Shown here piece by piece: positions 52,001 to 53,850 of a stretch of DNA of 64,000 nt. The notes under the pieces were generated by a model. It did no database searches and was not told the origin of the DNA. It saw only the letters and a list, made by a program, of their open reading frames with translations. Made by a program: the position numbers and the translations under genes. The stretch is taken from NCBI RefSeq assembly GCF_964340395.1, contig NC_135554.1:7396475-7460474 (forward strand), in the 5' to 3' direction. The first letter of the stretch is position 1; each line of letters begins with the position of its first letter. The stretch comes from Glandiceps talaboti. Lineage: Eukaryota; Hemichordata; Enteropneusta; Spengelidae.

Positions 52001-52324
52001 AAGTCAAGTATAGGTTGAAATATATCTTATATAATCAAATTAGTCTGACAATTTACACAATGGTTCCCAATAAATAGCCTGTCAGGGGCTGTAATATAAT
52101 AGGCAGACGGACGGGATACCAACACCCACCCATCCACCCACCCACCCACCCACCCACACATCCATGGTAATACGAACACATCCACCCTCTCCCCCACACA
52201 CATGTATTGCAAGCCTATGATGTTAATTGCGTCACAAAGACATATACATACCGTTGATAACATCATTAAAAAAAACATTCAGAGTCAAAGAAACCACGAG
52301 GGCTGCAGTCACTGGTTTCGCCAT
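6332..52324 (-). CDS. Receptor-type protein tyrosine phosphatase, 29 coding exons (whole gene)
   Basis: I read a complete spliced CDS on the minus strand. Exons in transcription order (plus coordinates): 52252-52324, 49206-49346, 46279-46398, 45699-45830, 43611-43892, 41981-42292, 36755-36825, 35904-36147, 20184-20486, 19172-19422, 18797-18860, 18296-18404, 17963-18060, 17424-17710, 16656-16743, 16376-16452, 15430-15466, 14965-15062, 14475-14600, 13782-13936, 13184-13319, 12564-12713, 12050-12149, 11406-11485, 9777-9911, 8608-8736, 7229-7395, 6886-7021, 6332-6406. Every donor is GT, every acceptor AG, all phases join, and the total is 4176 nt (1391 aa). Architecture: signal peptide, 2 trefoil, EGF-like, Ig, 4 FN3, one TM, PTP D1 (active-site Cys1022) and D2 (Cys1321). 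It should be a plasma-membrane phosphatase that removes phosphate from tyrosines in response to extracellular contacts. I do not assign a vertebrate orthologue. Exon borders are ab initio, so alternative or missed small exons are possible. Confidence 0.9.
7408..7498. repeat. (AT)n microsatellite
   Basis: A near-pure AT dinucleotide run next to exon 27 (its acceptor is only about 10 nt away on the minus-strand 5' side). The Ile-Tyr ORFs seen across it are artefacts. Confidence 0.97.
8796..9150. repeat. Compound (ACAAC)n/(ACAAT)n microsatellite
   Basis: About 350 bp of ACAACAC-type units passing into ACAAT units, with occasional changes, in the intron between exons 25 and 26. Long ORFs on both strands here are repeat artefacts. 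Confidence 0.95.
9577..9830 (-). repeat. Four tandem copies of an exon-25 end plus 5' splice donor
   Basis: The last about 45 nt of exon 25 with its GTAAGT donor is followed downstream by three degenerate copies. On the plus strand the four acttac donor complements lie at 577-582, 639-644, 703-708 and 771-776 of the 9 kb block, at 62-68 bp spacing. The copy at 9771-9830 is continuous with the real exon. The others keep a coding-like end and a perfect GTAAG donor but have no acceptor of their own that I can see. Confidence 0.8.
10790..11220. repeat. Degenerate tandem repeat, about 300-bp unit
   Basis: Two clear units: each has a gat.a(c)c..cc(t)ctg...tcagggt.aaggtcaa block, then ttgcat(g/c)tgat(t/a)at.gggg, gagacacttg.at.gatt and an A/T-rich end. 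Earlier, weaker units may extend back to about 10.35 kb. Intronic (between exons 24 and 25). Confidence 0.55.
11665..11915. repeat. Dispersed repeat copy A (partner at 45140-45400)
   Basis: The two copies share, in order, cgaaaacgaca.tttc, tttagttcag, gttcaattctgtacatttatgct, tttctgtactttcccatta, a tcgg-tt-tact block and ttcagaata.att.at, ending in aatattcaaa. Similarity runs over about 250 bp with scattered changes and small indels. No coding potential; class unknown. Confidence 0.65.
13184..16743 (-). CDS. RPTP exons 15-21: catalytic phosphatase domain D1
   Basis: Seven exons (16656-16743, 16376-16452, 15430-15466, 14965-15062, 14475-14600, 13782-13936, 13184-13319). Family motifs appear in order: K-N-R-F (phosphotyrosine loop, usually KNRY), [31 protein letters not shown], then W-P-D-M-G with general-acid Asp990, and the split signature [11 protein letters not shown] with Cys1022 and Arg1028. 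The end R-M-H-F-V-Q-T supplies the Q-loop region. All catalytic residues are present, so D1 should be active. Confidence 0.92.
17052..17263. mobile_element. Foldback (hairpin) element in intron 14
   Basis: Long inverted repeat: a left arm of about 80 bp (tcttatctgagtttatcagc onward) matches the reverse complement of the right arm ending at 17263, with a loop of about 50 nt and a few small interruptions. Size and structure fit a MITE-type foldback element, with no coding capacity. Confidence 0.7.
17424..18060 (-). CDS. RPTP exons 13-14: juxtamembrane region with tyrosine motifs
   Basis: Exon 13 (17963-18060) and exon 14 (17424-17710) form the cytoplasmic linker, residues about 701-829. Visible tyrosine motifs are N-Y-E-N (Y-x-N, Grb2-SH2 type) and N-P-Y-A-N-V (NPxY, PTB type, overlapping Y-x-N). 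A Lys/Pro-rich stretch (K-P-E-L-K-P-K-P) follows. The end of exon 14 ([10 protein letters not shown]) matches the helix that opens PTP domains. Partner binding is inferred from motif rules, not shown. Confidence 0.8.
18296..18404 (-). CDS. RPTP exon 12: transmembrane segment
   Basis: About 37 residues: a Ser-rich stalk, then a run of about 22 V, L, I and G residues (roughly 677-698), ending in Y-L-R-R as a cytoplasmic stop-transfer. This sets the topology: N-terminus outside, phosphatase domains inside. Acceptor TTTCAG, donor GTAAGT. Confidence 0.9.
18797..19422 (-). CDS. RPTP exons 10-11: fibronectin type III domain 4
   Basis: Exon 10 (19172-19422) has [20 protein letters not shown] and [13 protein letters not shown], then the donor GTAAAG. 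Exon 11 (18797-18860) completes the G strand with V-V-A-E-N-S-C-C and N-A-A-T-A-D-T-K. The T-L-Q-V-V-A-E-N junction confirms the splice. Confidence 0.85.
19751..19826 (-). pseudogene. Relic partial copy of FN3 exon 9
   Basis: About 75 bp matches the middle of exon 9 (20231-20302), including gaaaatggtatgact, cagtgtgcgggtagagattg and tcaacaatgtgttcagt, with several substitutions. It has no splice sites and sits about 400 bp from its source, beside an (AT)n tract. Confidence 0.75.
19897..19979. repeat. (AT)n microsatellite
   Basis: Pure AT run ending in two tatatatcta variants, in the intron between exons 9 and 10. Confidence 0.97.
20184..20486 (-). CDS. RPTP exon 9: fibronectin type III domain 3
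   Basis: Residues 459-559: P-P-K-V-S-D-L-T start, core V-I-R-S-T-W, C strand Y-E-L-V-F-E, and [18 protein letters not shown]. Acceptor TTAATAG at 20487, donor GTAAGA at 20183. It is the first exon after the LTR-element intron; phases across that intron (1/2 nt split) remain compatible, so splicing could still work. A relic of part of this exon is found at 19751-19826. Confidence 0.85.
20487..23501. other. Intron 8, part downstream of the LTR element
   Basis: No exon or gene is supported. The short minus-strand ORFs at 21.6-21.95 kb lack splice or protein features. The region contains two 147-bp-spaced repeat units near its left-element border (see 23141-23445). Confidence 0.55.
23141..23445. 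repeat. Two tandem units of about 147 bp
   Basis: The phrase aaatcataaaaaa(t)tgaaaatg recurs at about 23149 and 23296 and is followed in both by a diverged gacttg...acaaatct...gcc(t/a)cc...acac.a.atatc..a...t segment and a gaga(a/t)gatgatg(g/a)aaat end. Such units are typical of core repeats in nonautonomous Helitron-like elements; here only the two units are visible. Confidence 0.6.
23502..24205 (+). repeat. 5' LTR
   Basis: 704 bp beginning TGTTAC and ending GTAGCA, a mirror of 35028-35731. Contains a TATATAAG box at 23753-23760 and AATAAA at 23839-23844. This order (TATA, then poly(A) signal within about 90 bp) fits a short R region, so U5 would be the long right part. Confidence 0.95.
23753..23760 (+). 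promoter_or_regulatory. LTR TATA box
   Basis: TATATAAG inside the 5' LTR, about 250 bp from its start; the same octamer is at 35279-35286 in the 3' LTR. Transcription would start about 25-30 nt downstream. Confidence 0.6.
24207..24224 (+). other. Probable tRNA primer-binding site
   Basis: TGG starts one base after the LTR end, as expected for pairing with a tRNA CCA end; the pairing block would be tggtggacgactccgggc. I could not assign the tRNA by inspection. Confidence 0.55.
24285..25481 (+). CDS. gag: Gag polyprotein with two CCHC zinc knuckles
   Basis: The frame opens before the first ATG (a GTG at 24261), but ATG at 24285 is the first AUG and gives 398 residues. A retrotransposon-gag (capsid-type) region is recognisable in the first half (W-Y-S-D-L-D through F-x-C-R-L-R-D-E-C). 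A Gln-rich coiled segment follows. Two knuckles sit near the end: [14 protein letters not shown] and [14 protein letters not shown], which bind genomic RNA. The ORF ends TAA at 25479-25481, just after a slippery heptamer used to enter pol. No matrix myristoylation signal is evident. Confidence 0.92.
   Translation: MLLRSGRQLRNLERIPQIPIDMANVEQNLQPNIPIEQNLEPQDIPANPLDNIQNQIENVNNRLERLQMNVEKPPYYNGRPNESPELWLKKFDAFAILKNLDDEQKIQYFILLMREVADKWYSDLDQNLAQDWNEVRPLFIARFHRIQPRWLTDQQLSLIRQQPNETVDQFSCRLRDECSKSNRTAAEILSLFLQGLRHNIKIATLSREPNDYENAFSAAKTAEIISQLPNHDSQQTSSDTTLKMPKNGIDQLLRDDMVELTSQLSQQNQLLTRQNEDLRQQVESQTFSDNRAGYSPQRYRDTQSRQFQGNYSTVRRPNFNGNRPINGHQSNIDRNRPRYGGREIMSGRQICRNCNRPGHMAPSCPENYNRGCYSCGQIGHIARNCRKPDQGNYYSKNM
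25460..29824 (+). CDS. pol: Pol polyprotein: protease, RT, RNase H, integrase, chromodomain
   Basis: The -1 frame has no in-frame AUG near its start, so it is read as a Gag-Pol fusion. Numbering from the GTG at 25487: protease A-L-V-D-T-G-A (Asp47); RT with [17 protein letters not shown] and Y-V-D-D at 470-473; RNase H with Y-T-D-A-S (Asp619), T-E-R-E and T-D-H-A-N; integrase HHCC zinc finger near 912-950 (H-x-G-H ... C-A-F-C); catalytic triad Asp982, Asp1042, Glu1078 (D-x59-D-x35-E); a GPY/F-like Y-R-G-P-F; and a C-terminal chromodomain (about 1378-1420: Y-L-V-K-W, Y-x-S-x-x-N-S-W-E-P). All catalytic residues seen are intact over 1445 residues. The chromodomain probably guides insertion to modified chromatin. 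Confidence 0.95.
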   Translation, partial: LLFKKHVRSVENTKTREFNVFHTPKLNSVKSADLKVQSNNLITVKIFNTTTSALVDTGAEITAISTKFFNKIPQLRRFKIKKPIYKCVKLPNNQQIPIHGYVTIPVHFDNRLINIPVHLIKDLDRDFIIGMDFLKQHKAVIDLAQQKLRIRTNTILRPAKQYVIPPRCECIISAKLRGSFPNGLIGTTTNVTSLNYLGIQTARLLTSTNHDSVPVRLINVSDDQVTLGRHIRLGTFQPLPDGTTLHNFDMTDNNIHNETQPSMERAEFNSLFDFTGQCSDLTDSQINDLQDVLWKNRQAFVDRSNTLGYCDIIKHTIDLEPNARVKPKAPYRVSPQKREEITRQINDLLDQDIIKPSTSPYSAPVLLVKKPSGKWRLVIDYRELNKVTIPNTYPLPETRDVLETVGSQSPKYFSTLDMTSGFWQIALDEKDSHKTAFVSHDGKFEFRTLPQGLRNSSASFQNTVKFLLRNLEFRTCICYVDDILVYARTFQEHLHNLDVVLGRLINANLKLGPQKCTFGKREVKFLGHILNENGISTDPKKVEAISKFPVPTNKSQLQSFLGCAGYYRRFIHNYSKIANPLHRLLVKDTKFIWDNDCQLAFDKLKLALTSKPILAYPRFDEKFLLYTDASAYSVGFVLAQVQDGMERVISYGGRTLNPAQRNYTCTEREGLAVIHALAQCDVYLRGNEFTIITDHANLVYLFKMKAPSGRLARWILKVQGYTYNIIHKSGASIPHADGLSRREYPPEKYQNTDITSTENSSSNEINFTHDQSQLTMNEITNIPKISELQLNPHEDILTDIRNLYDSPETDIKTKQSNTISSNTVTLHSETTDTDDFNADNLSTLQRQDKQLLPMINYLTNDGELPSNTKHAQKIIQSSDNFVVLNGVLYHYWSPTGKSAKARDCIRQLVLPKSLQLYILKRLHDDVTAGHLGTSRTIQAIRLRYYWESLIKDVTTYVASCAFCHSRKHGIRYRSKLLPLKVNGVFDKIGIDFVGKLTTTQRGNNYILVITEYLTKFCWAFPTADCKAETVSRILFENIFCQFGFPNTLLSDQGSAFMSQIVTELCRYFDVIKRSSSAYAPSTNGQVEKLNGSILTMLSMYANLSANDWDEYLQSVLFAYRATPHETTGVSPFCALFGTEPRLPVDVEILPKLGKSRNIQFHLDELANRRNLAISLAKENIQKAQDRMKTYHDTKKARDHMFKVGDIVYLHHPAVKLGHSRKFHHPYRGPFRIIKQVSPVNFELEHITGNKKYPKVIHSNRLKHARLRPQHLLSNNEETTTQTDTENPARQNNHTTTNDTNVTLITNNDDEQHTNKTQYHMNSETEYYSFPEATSGSHTKSPRGRSWRQTIRKRAEIRRELQNTRQSQTNVSSDTAATISTTDNEQTYYSIEKIIRGRYKNGKLQYLVKWENYSSDFNSWEPIENLNQSALRSLKDNPVSISGSRSYKRHRQVNT
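25469..25527 (+). promoter_or_regulatory. -1 ribosomal frameshift signal between gag and pol
   Basis: The heptamer A-AAA-AAC lies at 25469-25475 in the gag phase (X-XXY-YYZ). After a 9-nt spacer, 25485-25495 can pair with 25517-25527 as an 11-bp stem (two G-U pairs) around a 21-nt loop. The pol frame is exactly -1 relative to gag and is open from 25460, so the overlap (25460-25481) contains the site. This is a textbook layout; actual efficiency is unknown. Confidence 0.85.
29825..30458 (+). other. Noncoding spacer between pol and the third ORF
   Basis: 634 bp without a long ORF. A spliced mRNA for the downstream ORFs would need an acceptor here or near 31.5-31.67 kb; cagcaaatt at about 30238-30246 follows an AG but lacks a strong pyrimidine tract. 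Nothing decisive. Confidence 0.4.
30459..31475 (+). CDS. Accessory ORF: ankyrin-like plus putative SOCS box
   Basis: A 338-residue uninterrupted ORF with an ATG, between pol and env, where Ty3/gypsy elements normally have nothing. Helical repeats around residues 75-190 look like degenerate ankyrin units (for example H-G-N-F-L-E-Y-A-L and [13 protein letters not shown]). Residues 227-240 ([14 protein letters not shown]) fit the elongin BC-box consensus [T/S/P]-L-x3-C-x3-[A/I/L/V], and 269-279 ([11 protein letters not shown]) resemble the Cullin-5 box L-P-L-P-x-x-L-K. The segment between them is about 18 residues longer than in host ASB proteins. If right, it would be a substrate adaptor for an E3 ubiquitin ligase. 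The C-terminus is Lys/Asn/Gln-rich, read from a caaacaaacaa tract. The ORF is real; the domain call is by eye only. Confidence 0.65.
   Translation: MDDWFYREIYYENDVWTTDALDYNCLLIEDPFNRALKIHQDPLLLEALRLQCIADSPASRDYTPIYENVDEYCPRNTKYFYRMDKAVHQAIKTDHGNFLEYALNNYDLRFPLNYYDHWQTHITVTALEHLSLNCLKVIFAYFSKFNIPWHSLKVDVLCHALSECYNYRHVELHDAKFQRALKILKYIMSHKQALTPHAQALFSSMYKIVSLRPYLKPIIPYYNQPDTLFAQCIFKIRHCLSLGWSPKFYGGYINLSITKQESERRVSRLQLPKSIKSAVSDSRTIFTVATFPLPPFHPHHYTYNWYNGYPNTVIYPQIDDTYLFPRKQTNKQTNDKVN
31671..34229 (+). CDS. env: Env-like fusion glycoprotein (class similar to baculovirus F / errantivirus Env)
   Basis: 852 residues with an ATG in a strong context (caccATGg). Signal peptide 1-27. A furin-type site R-Q-S-R at 149-152 is followed by a hydrophobic fusion-peptide-like stretch containing I-G-Q-I-S-K and L-F-G-T, the pattern found at this place in insect errantivirus Env and baculovirus F proteins. 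A heptad-rich helical region follows (about 180-290), then Cys-rich ectodomain, a hydrophobic segment at 644-664 and a second at 706-730, and a tail of about 120 residues. Several N-x-S/T sites are visible. It should be membrane-inserted and could support particle release or transfer, but no function is shown here. Two membrane segments are more than the one usual for F proteins. Confidence 0.88.
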   Translation: MARTTFLSKMVGTTFLLYITFVPFLNAKSEWSDDFVATDDIQRLNYGVIFEKVAVIEASSSSWSLTIAVPWLDISEIAKATSTFQHKQVCLLNVTDAMCDEFSASIKTLNYRIKYKLKALRHCLNELDRLSSFKYGNKGFDKTFATSERQSRAAIIPIIGQISKTLFGTATTKDVTILARHISSVEEELTHQRTGLRHFTSDLSSVLKITNQRIDNLWSSVNNTFSTVEQLTIAVADIERLRLQTQRQEHSYHLSNDQFHRYMLLLNALDDRSRTLDVLINKATERLIGMQTLLEGYLPPEFVSSKLLEDSLQNLQENFQKKFPQYSLCHSHSSYYHRQKGATFYRSGHNMYINILVPLCRHSLIFDVFKVIHLPIPSFPLGDHNTNETALARSVTVLNNLPDYFAAQRNGEYFLEMSTAEFQTCQGLSILICQPLTILKPDLPSCARAVILNQHSKILKWCNPQMIVRHTGIPKAKVLRNSQVLIQGSSSDWHLSCSDSMVQKIDKCHFCIITIPCGCLLFSNHYFIDTLANSCQQDHKVVYSHTLNVPVLMSLYSTTLPNLKFSTLSETPMTVQLPHIKVMENEWQQTLGRENNIKIDLNRAATMLRENSKVFLTPMDQFKDENIKISDSSLDFTLFSTPTWIPLAFSCFNLALTIYLMWKLRNLNITLQILMTRKVDSQQIYWFKSTIPSPTQAFEPTQNTDYIKYIIEALCIFALCFIFMATYKYCLRTIRQYWRKLTSKNRDHEEGPGEMSSIPMLPTQSNDSMNNSNKDMIPLTVCTIHDNPLEGPFIHENKDAPNATIDIPDVTDTRSHSVDASKSSANKTLRTPVKHDKANSQCDPLSLTWFTI
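34230..35027 (+). other. Element 3' noncoding region and polypurine tract
   Basis: About 800 AT-rich bases including an A/C run near 34807-34851. It ends in a G-rich stretch (ggggtagggggtgg, 35014-35027) that abuts the 3' LTR and is the likely polypurine primer for plus-strand DNA, although it contains a few T residues. Confidence 0.65.
35028..35731 (+). repeat. 3' LTR
   Basis: Same 704 bp as 23502-24205 with no difference I could find by reading. Poly(A) signal AATAAA at 35365-35370. Followed by the target duplication cttt. Confidence 0.95.
35904..36825 (-). CDS. RPTP exons 7-8: fibronectin type III domain 2
   Basis: Exon 7 (36755-36825) encodes the first strands up to I-Q-I-T-W-E and stops at the donor GTGAGC. 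Exon 8 (35904-36147) resumes in phase 0 and carries Y-T-V-Y-F-R-I-N-G and [14 protein letters not shown]. Splitting an FN3 after the core tryptophan is common in RPTP genes. Intron 8, which follows, contains the large LTR element. Confidence 0.85.
36857..37016. repeat. Two (AT)n tracts around a 45-bp spacer
   Basis: (AT)n at about 36857-36910 and 36955-37016. The spacer contains gcaattgtataatact, also present at 37581-37596 in the Penelope-like element, and cttctaccctcaacat, which is the inverse of gttgagggtagaag after the second tract. Confidence 0.9.
37012..37207. repeat. Perfect 196-bp palindrome
   Basis: Two 98-bp arms are exact reverse complements with no spacer; the centre is gtactgaat/attcagtac at 37109/37110. 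The outermost bases run into (AT)n on the left. It can form a long cruciform or a perfect RNA hairpin if transcribed. Confidence 0.93.
37271..37362. repeat. (AT)n microsatellite at the end of the Penelope-like element
   Basis: Near-pure AT run directly adjoining the pseudo-LTR at 37363. Penelope-like elements are often found next to such tracts. Confidence 0.95.
37490..40520 (-). pseudogene. Penelope-like reverse transcriptase / GIY-YIG ORF remnants
   Basis: The single protein expected of a Penelope element (RT followed by GIY-YIG endonuclease) is split over at least four frames. The RT metal-binding Asp pair (F-I-D-D) and the GIY-YIG core are still readable. The C-terminal tail keeps H-K-R-I-N-G-H-R, the usual Arg/His-rich block after the GIY-YIG motif, and a preceding Cys pair C-x2-C. 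Confidence 0.85.
40531..40682 (-). repeat. Upstream pseudo-LTR of the Penelope-like element
   Basis: Matches 37363-37519 over its whole length with about ten differences and small indels. Contains the hammerhead core described separately. In transcription order this is the 5' copy. Confidence 0.9.
40602..40644 (-). ncRNA. Hammerhead ribozyme, minimal Penelope type
   Basis: Minus strand: TGAGC (stem I) - CTGATGA - a stem-loop of about six pairs (stem II, loop caagt) - GAA-ACGT-T - GCTCA (stem I partner). Both invariant boxes, CUGAnGA and GAA, are present. Stem III is the two-base palindrome ACGU without a loop, the reduced form known from Penelope-like elements, which probably acts as a dimer. 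In the downstream copy (37434-37475) the core reads CTGATAA and stem I is broken. Confidence 0.75.
41981..42292 (-). CDS. RPTP exon 6: fibronectin type III domain 1
   Basis: Residues 250-353 in a single exon. The B strand has V-T-V-K-W-N, the C strand Y-E-V-W-Y-K-K, and the E-F turn [19 protein letters not shown], all FN3 hallmarks (Trp, Tyr, Leu-x-Pro-x-Thr-x-Tyr). Acceptor TTTCAG, donor GTAAGT, phase 1/1. Confidence 0.85.
42415..42640. repeat. Dispersed repeat copy (partner near 5300-5520)
   Basis: See the partner entry; this copy lies in the intron between exons 5 and 6 and keeps the ggtgagtatgagacga core, the cgtctcttact block and the ggtagggtaaag end. Confidence 0.45.
43611..43892 (-). 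CDS. RPTP exon 5: immunoglobulin-like domain
   Basis: Residues 156-249 read as one Ig fold: V-K-A-N-S-G, then T-F-T-C as the B-strand cysteine, and [14 protein letters not shown] as the F-strand with the second cysteine. There is no obvious C-strand tryptophan, so the set is degenerate. Symmetric phase 1/1 exon; acceptor TCTAG, donor GTAAGA. Confidence 0.75.
44765..44808. repeat. (GACA)n microsatellite
   Basis: About eleven tetranucleotide units in the intron between exons 4 and 5. Confidence 0.95.
45140..45400. repeat. Dispersed repeat copy B (partner at 11665-11915)
   Basis: Same order of blocks as copy A. It lies only about 300 bp from exon 4 and is followed by a G-run (about 45457-45471). 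Confidence 0.65.
45699..45830 (-). CDS. RPTP exon 4: EGF-like domain
   Basis: Residues 112-155 carry eight cysteines with a short C-x-C-x4-C cluster and end in C-x3[10 protein letters not shown], the typical end of EGF or laminin-EGF modules. It is a symmetric phase 1/1 exon with the donor GTGAGA. The eight-cysteine count is closer to MEGF/laminin-type repeats than to a canonical six-cysteine EGF. Role in ligand binding is inferred only. Confidence 0.75.
46279..46398 (-). CDS. RPTP exon 3: second P-type (trefoil) domain
   Basis: Residues 72-111 repeat the six-cysteine trefoil pattern: E-C-D, then N-R-V-S-C, A-D-C, the diagnostic R-G-C-C-F-D, and P-N-C-Y. The match to the P-type consensus (R-x-x-C; C-x4-C-C-F-D; P-x-C-[FY]) is clearer than in exon 2. 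Same phase (1/1) as exon 2, consistent with a tandem exon duplication of a symmetric module. Confidence 0.8.
46599..46934. mobile_element. MITE with long terminal inverted repeats and TA target site
   Basis: Left arm aagtggccatatggatgaaa onward matches, with a few changes, the reverse complement of the right arm ending at 46934 (gaaaatccaaaata...ccatatgaccactt). Arms extend roughly 130 bp. TA flanks both ends (46597-46598 and 46935-46936), the target duplication of Tc1/mariner-type elements. No coding sequence. Confidence 0.75.
47384..49146. mobile_element. Helitron/HINE-like nonautonomous element, copy 1 (tentative)
   Basis: The left end gattgCCTCCCGTAAgga matches the end of the 59742-61984 element (read on the other strand). 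Inside are degenerate units of 130-150 bp (a at-g-aaatt...aaact-aaa...c start at about 48162, 48296, 48556, 48706), then ggtaccaatttcat, a (GACA)n tract at 48985-49020 and (GAAA)n to 49115, and a weak end ccctatcgggacg. Core repeats plus a GACA microsatellite near one end is the layout of nonautonomous Helentron elements. Confidence 0.5.
49206..49346 (-). CDS. RPTP exon 2: first P-type (trefoil) domain
   Basis: The exon encodes about 47 residues (25-71) with six cysteines in trefoil order. They include R-F-D-C, then T-T-C, the adjacent pair D-C-C-Y-D and a final P-Q-C. That spacing is the family signature of P-type domains, which are compact disulfide-knotted modules of mucosal peptides and some secreted or membrane proteins. 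It is flanked by an acceptor ending ATAG and the donor GTAAGT. It lies just beside the end of a microsatellite-bearing repeat element (47384-49146). Confidence 0.75.
49667..51168. mobile_element. 1.5-kb element with about 260-bp terminal inverted repeats
   Basis: Left TAGTCCATGGGCCAGAGG... is the reverse complement of the right end ...CCTCTGGCCCATGGACTA; similarity continues inward about 260 bp through cacattgtcttccatatgac. CTA occurs on both outer sides (49664-49666, 51169-51171), a possible 3-bp target duplication. The interior has direct repeats (gatacacataa.gg.tgtt at about 50070 and 50581; tttacaggaa.tatactttc at about 50211 and 50819). No transposase is seen. Confidence 0.7.
52124..52157. 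repeat. (CCCA)n microsatellite
   Basis: Cytosine-rich tetranucleotide run, about 100 bp downstream of RPTP exon 1 in the sense of transcription. Confidence 0.9.
52252..52324 (-). CDS. RPTP exon 1: start codon and signal peptide
   Basis: The ATG is at 52324-52322, followed by about 24 residues with a basic n-region (MAKP), a hydrophobic core rich in A, L, V and F, and then the donor GTATGT at 52251-52246. The exon ends in phase 1 and joins exon 2 to give Gly-Gln-Val-Cys. This ATG was chosen because it alone gives a signal peptide in frame with the trefoil exon. The 5' UTR and promoter must lie at higher coordinates; I see no clear TATA box. Confidence 0.75.
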
Positions 52325-52816
52325 TTCTACCAACTGCGCCGAGTTTCTCTAAACATCAACAGTCTCTGTAGCTGTTGTTTTATCTTCAAACTCCCTAAAT
52401 GATAAGACAAATTTGTGATAATTTCTATCTTGAGATATACCGTATTATTATCATAATTTGAATAACTTGTTGATAAATATAATGATAATTATTACATATG
52501 TACCATTGTGTACGTTGATGTAGTCAAAAATAAAATCGGTATTTCACTGATGTCTATGCAAATTAGATAAATTGAGATAAAATAGATCCAAAAGTAAAAC
52601 CAATTCCTGATGAAAATAAGCAAATAAATGCATTTTTTAATGCACATTAAAAATTGTTCCTGTTGTTACACACTTTTTGAAAACAATTTTGTTGGTTCAT
52701 AAGGTATTTCACTATTTTTCTCGACCATTGGGGTATCAAATAACTATGCAAAGTAGTGCCTTACCTATGAAATAACTATGCAAATTAACAAGGTATTTTC
52801 ACTGTTGATTCTGCAA

Positions 52817-53179
52817 ATGAGTAAACAACCTTTCGAACTACTTTATGTGTGTAAGTATTGCCGGCGACCACTACTTTACATGTTATATTGTTACATGGAA
52901 GATACTTCGGCGGATTCTGAACATAACGATTTGTTTAATTTGAATTATTTTGAACTTTCTGAGAGTGAATTTTATTATGATCAACAACAAAATAAATCTG
53001 ACTCGAGGCCCGATGACCAAGGCCACCGATGTCATCGTACGCATAGTTCACATCAACAACGCCCAACAAATGCAGCCGATGGGAGATCGTGCAACACATT
53101 CCTCAGGACCATCAACCAGCCAGAACGCAGTCAATTAATTCCTACAGTTATGCGGAATGTTTTCAAACACACAGTTTAG
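52817..53179 (+). CDS. Unrecognised ORF, 120 residues (low confidence)
   Basis: An ORF from ATG 52817 to TAG with ordinary amino-acid composition: an N-terminal C-K-Y-C pair, an acidic Ser/Glu segment, then a Gln/His/Arg-rich half. I recognise no family. It stands divergent to the phosphatase gene, 500 bp from its ATG. It could be chance, a first exon of another gene, or part of a repeat. Confidence 0.2.
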   Translation: MSKQPFELLYVCKYCRRPLLYMLYCYMEDTSADSEHNDLFNLNYFELSESEFYYDQQQNKSDSRPDDQGHRCHRTHSSHQQRPTNAADGRSCNTFLRTINQPERSQLIPTVMRNVFKHTV

Positions 53180-53670
53180 CGGCGGATCTTTCAATTTCAC
53201 GTTTCATGTCGCCGGAAACAGCTCTCTCAAAGTCAAAGTTCTAGTGTGTTTACATAATAAAACGTTGCAGACAATCCGTAATCTTTTCCAATTCTGATGA
53301 AGACTAACTCTTATAATATTGTACATTTTGAAAGATTTTGCTGAATTACTATTATATAGGACACTAAGAATACCACGCTGTTGAATTGTATCTGTTTCTA
53401 TTACTAAAATAACCGTGTATGTATTTCGTCTGATCGGTTTTGTGAATGAATCACAACGGAGCTTGCGAGCGAGAGCAGGTCAACACATAATTTGCATATC
53501 AATACTTATTGTTGTTGACAACCAATCATCGCTCATAATTCACGTCTCTGACCTCTGCCTGACATGAATGACATGAGCTGGTGACCTGATACATCTTCAT
53601 GCGAATATGTTGTTCGCCCTTCCCCACCTGCACTTCGTTGCGTTTTTGGTGTACATATGTAATAATAATA

Positions 53671-53850
53671 GAACCCCATGGCCTCGCAATGGACGGTAGG
53701 GCATACAAAAGTTATTTTCACTCGTGATTCGGTTTATTCTGCTGTATTTTCACTTGCTATCGCTCGTGAAAATACGCGGCAGAATAAACCGAGTCACTCG
53801 TGAAAATAACTTCTGTATGCCCTACCGTCCATTGCGAGGCCATGGGGTTC
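53671..53850. mobile_element. Foldback hairpin element, 180 bp
   Basis: gaaccccatggcctcgcaat at the left is exactly complementary to the right end attgcgaggccatggggttc; the arms are about 85 bp with few mismatches around a short centre at about 53757. Structure like a small MITE; CpG-containing core (ctcgtgaaaata). Confidence 0.8.
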
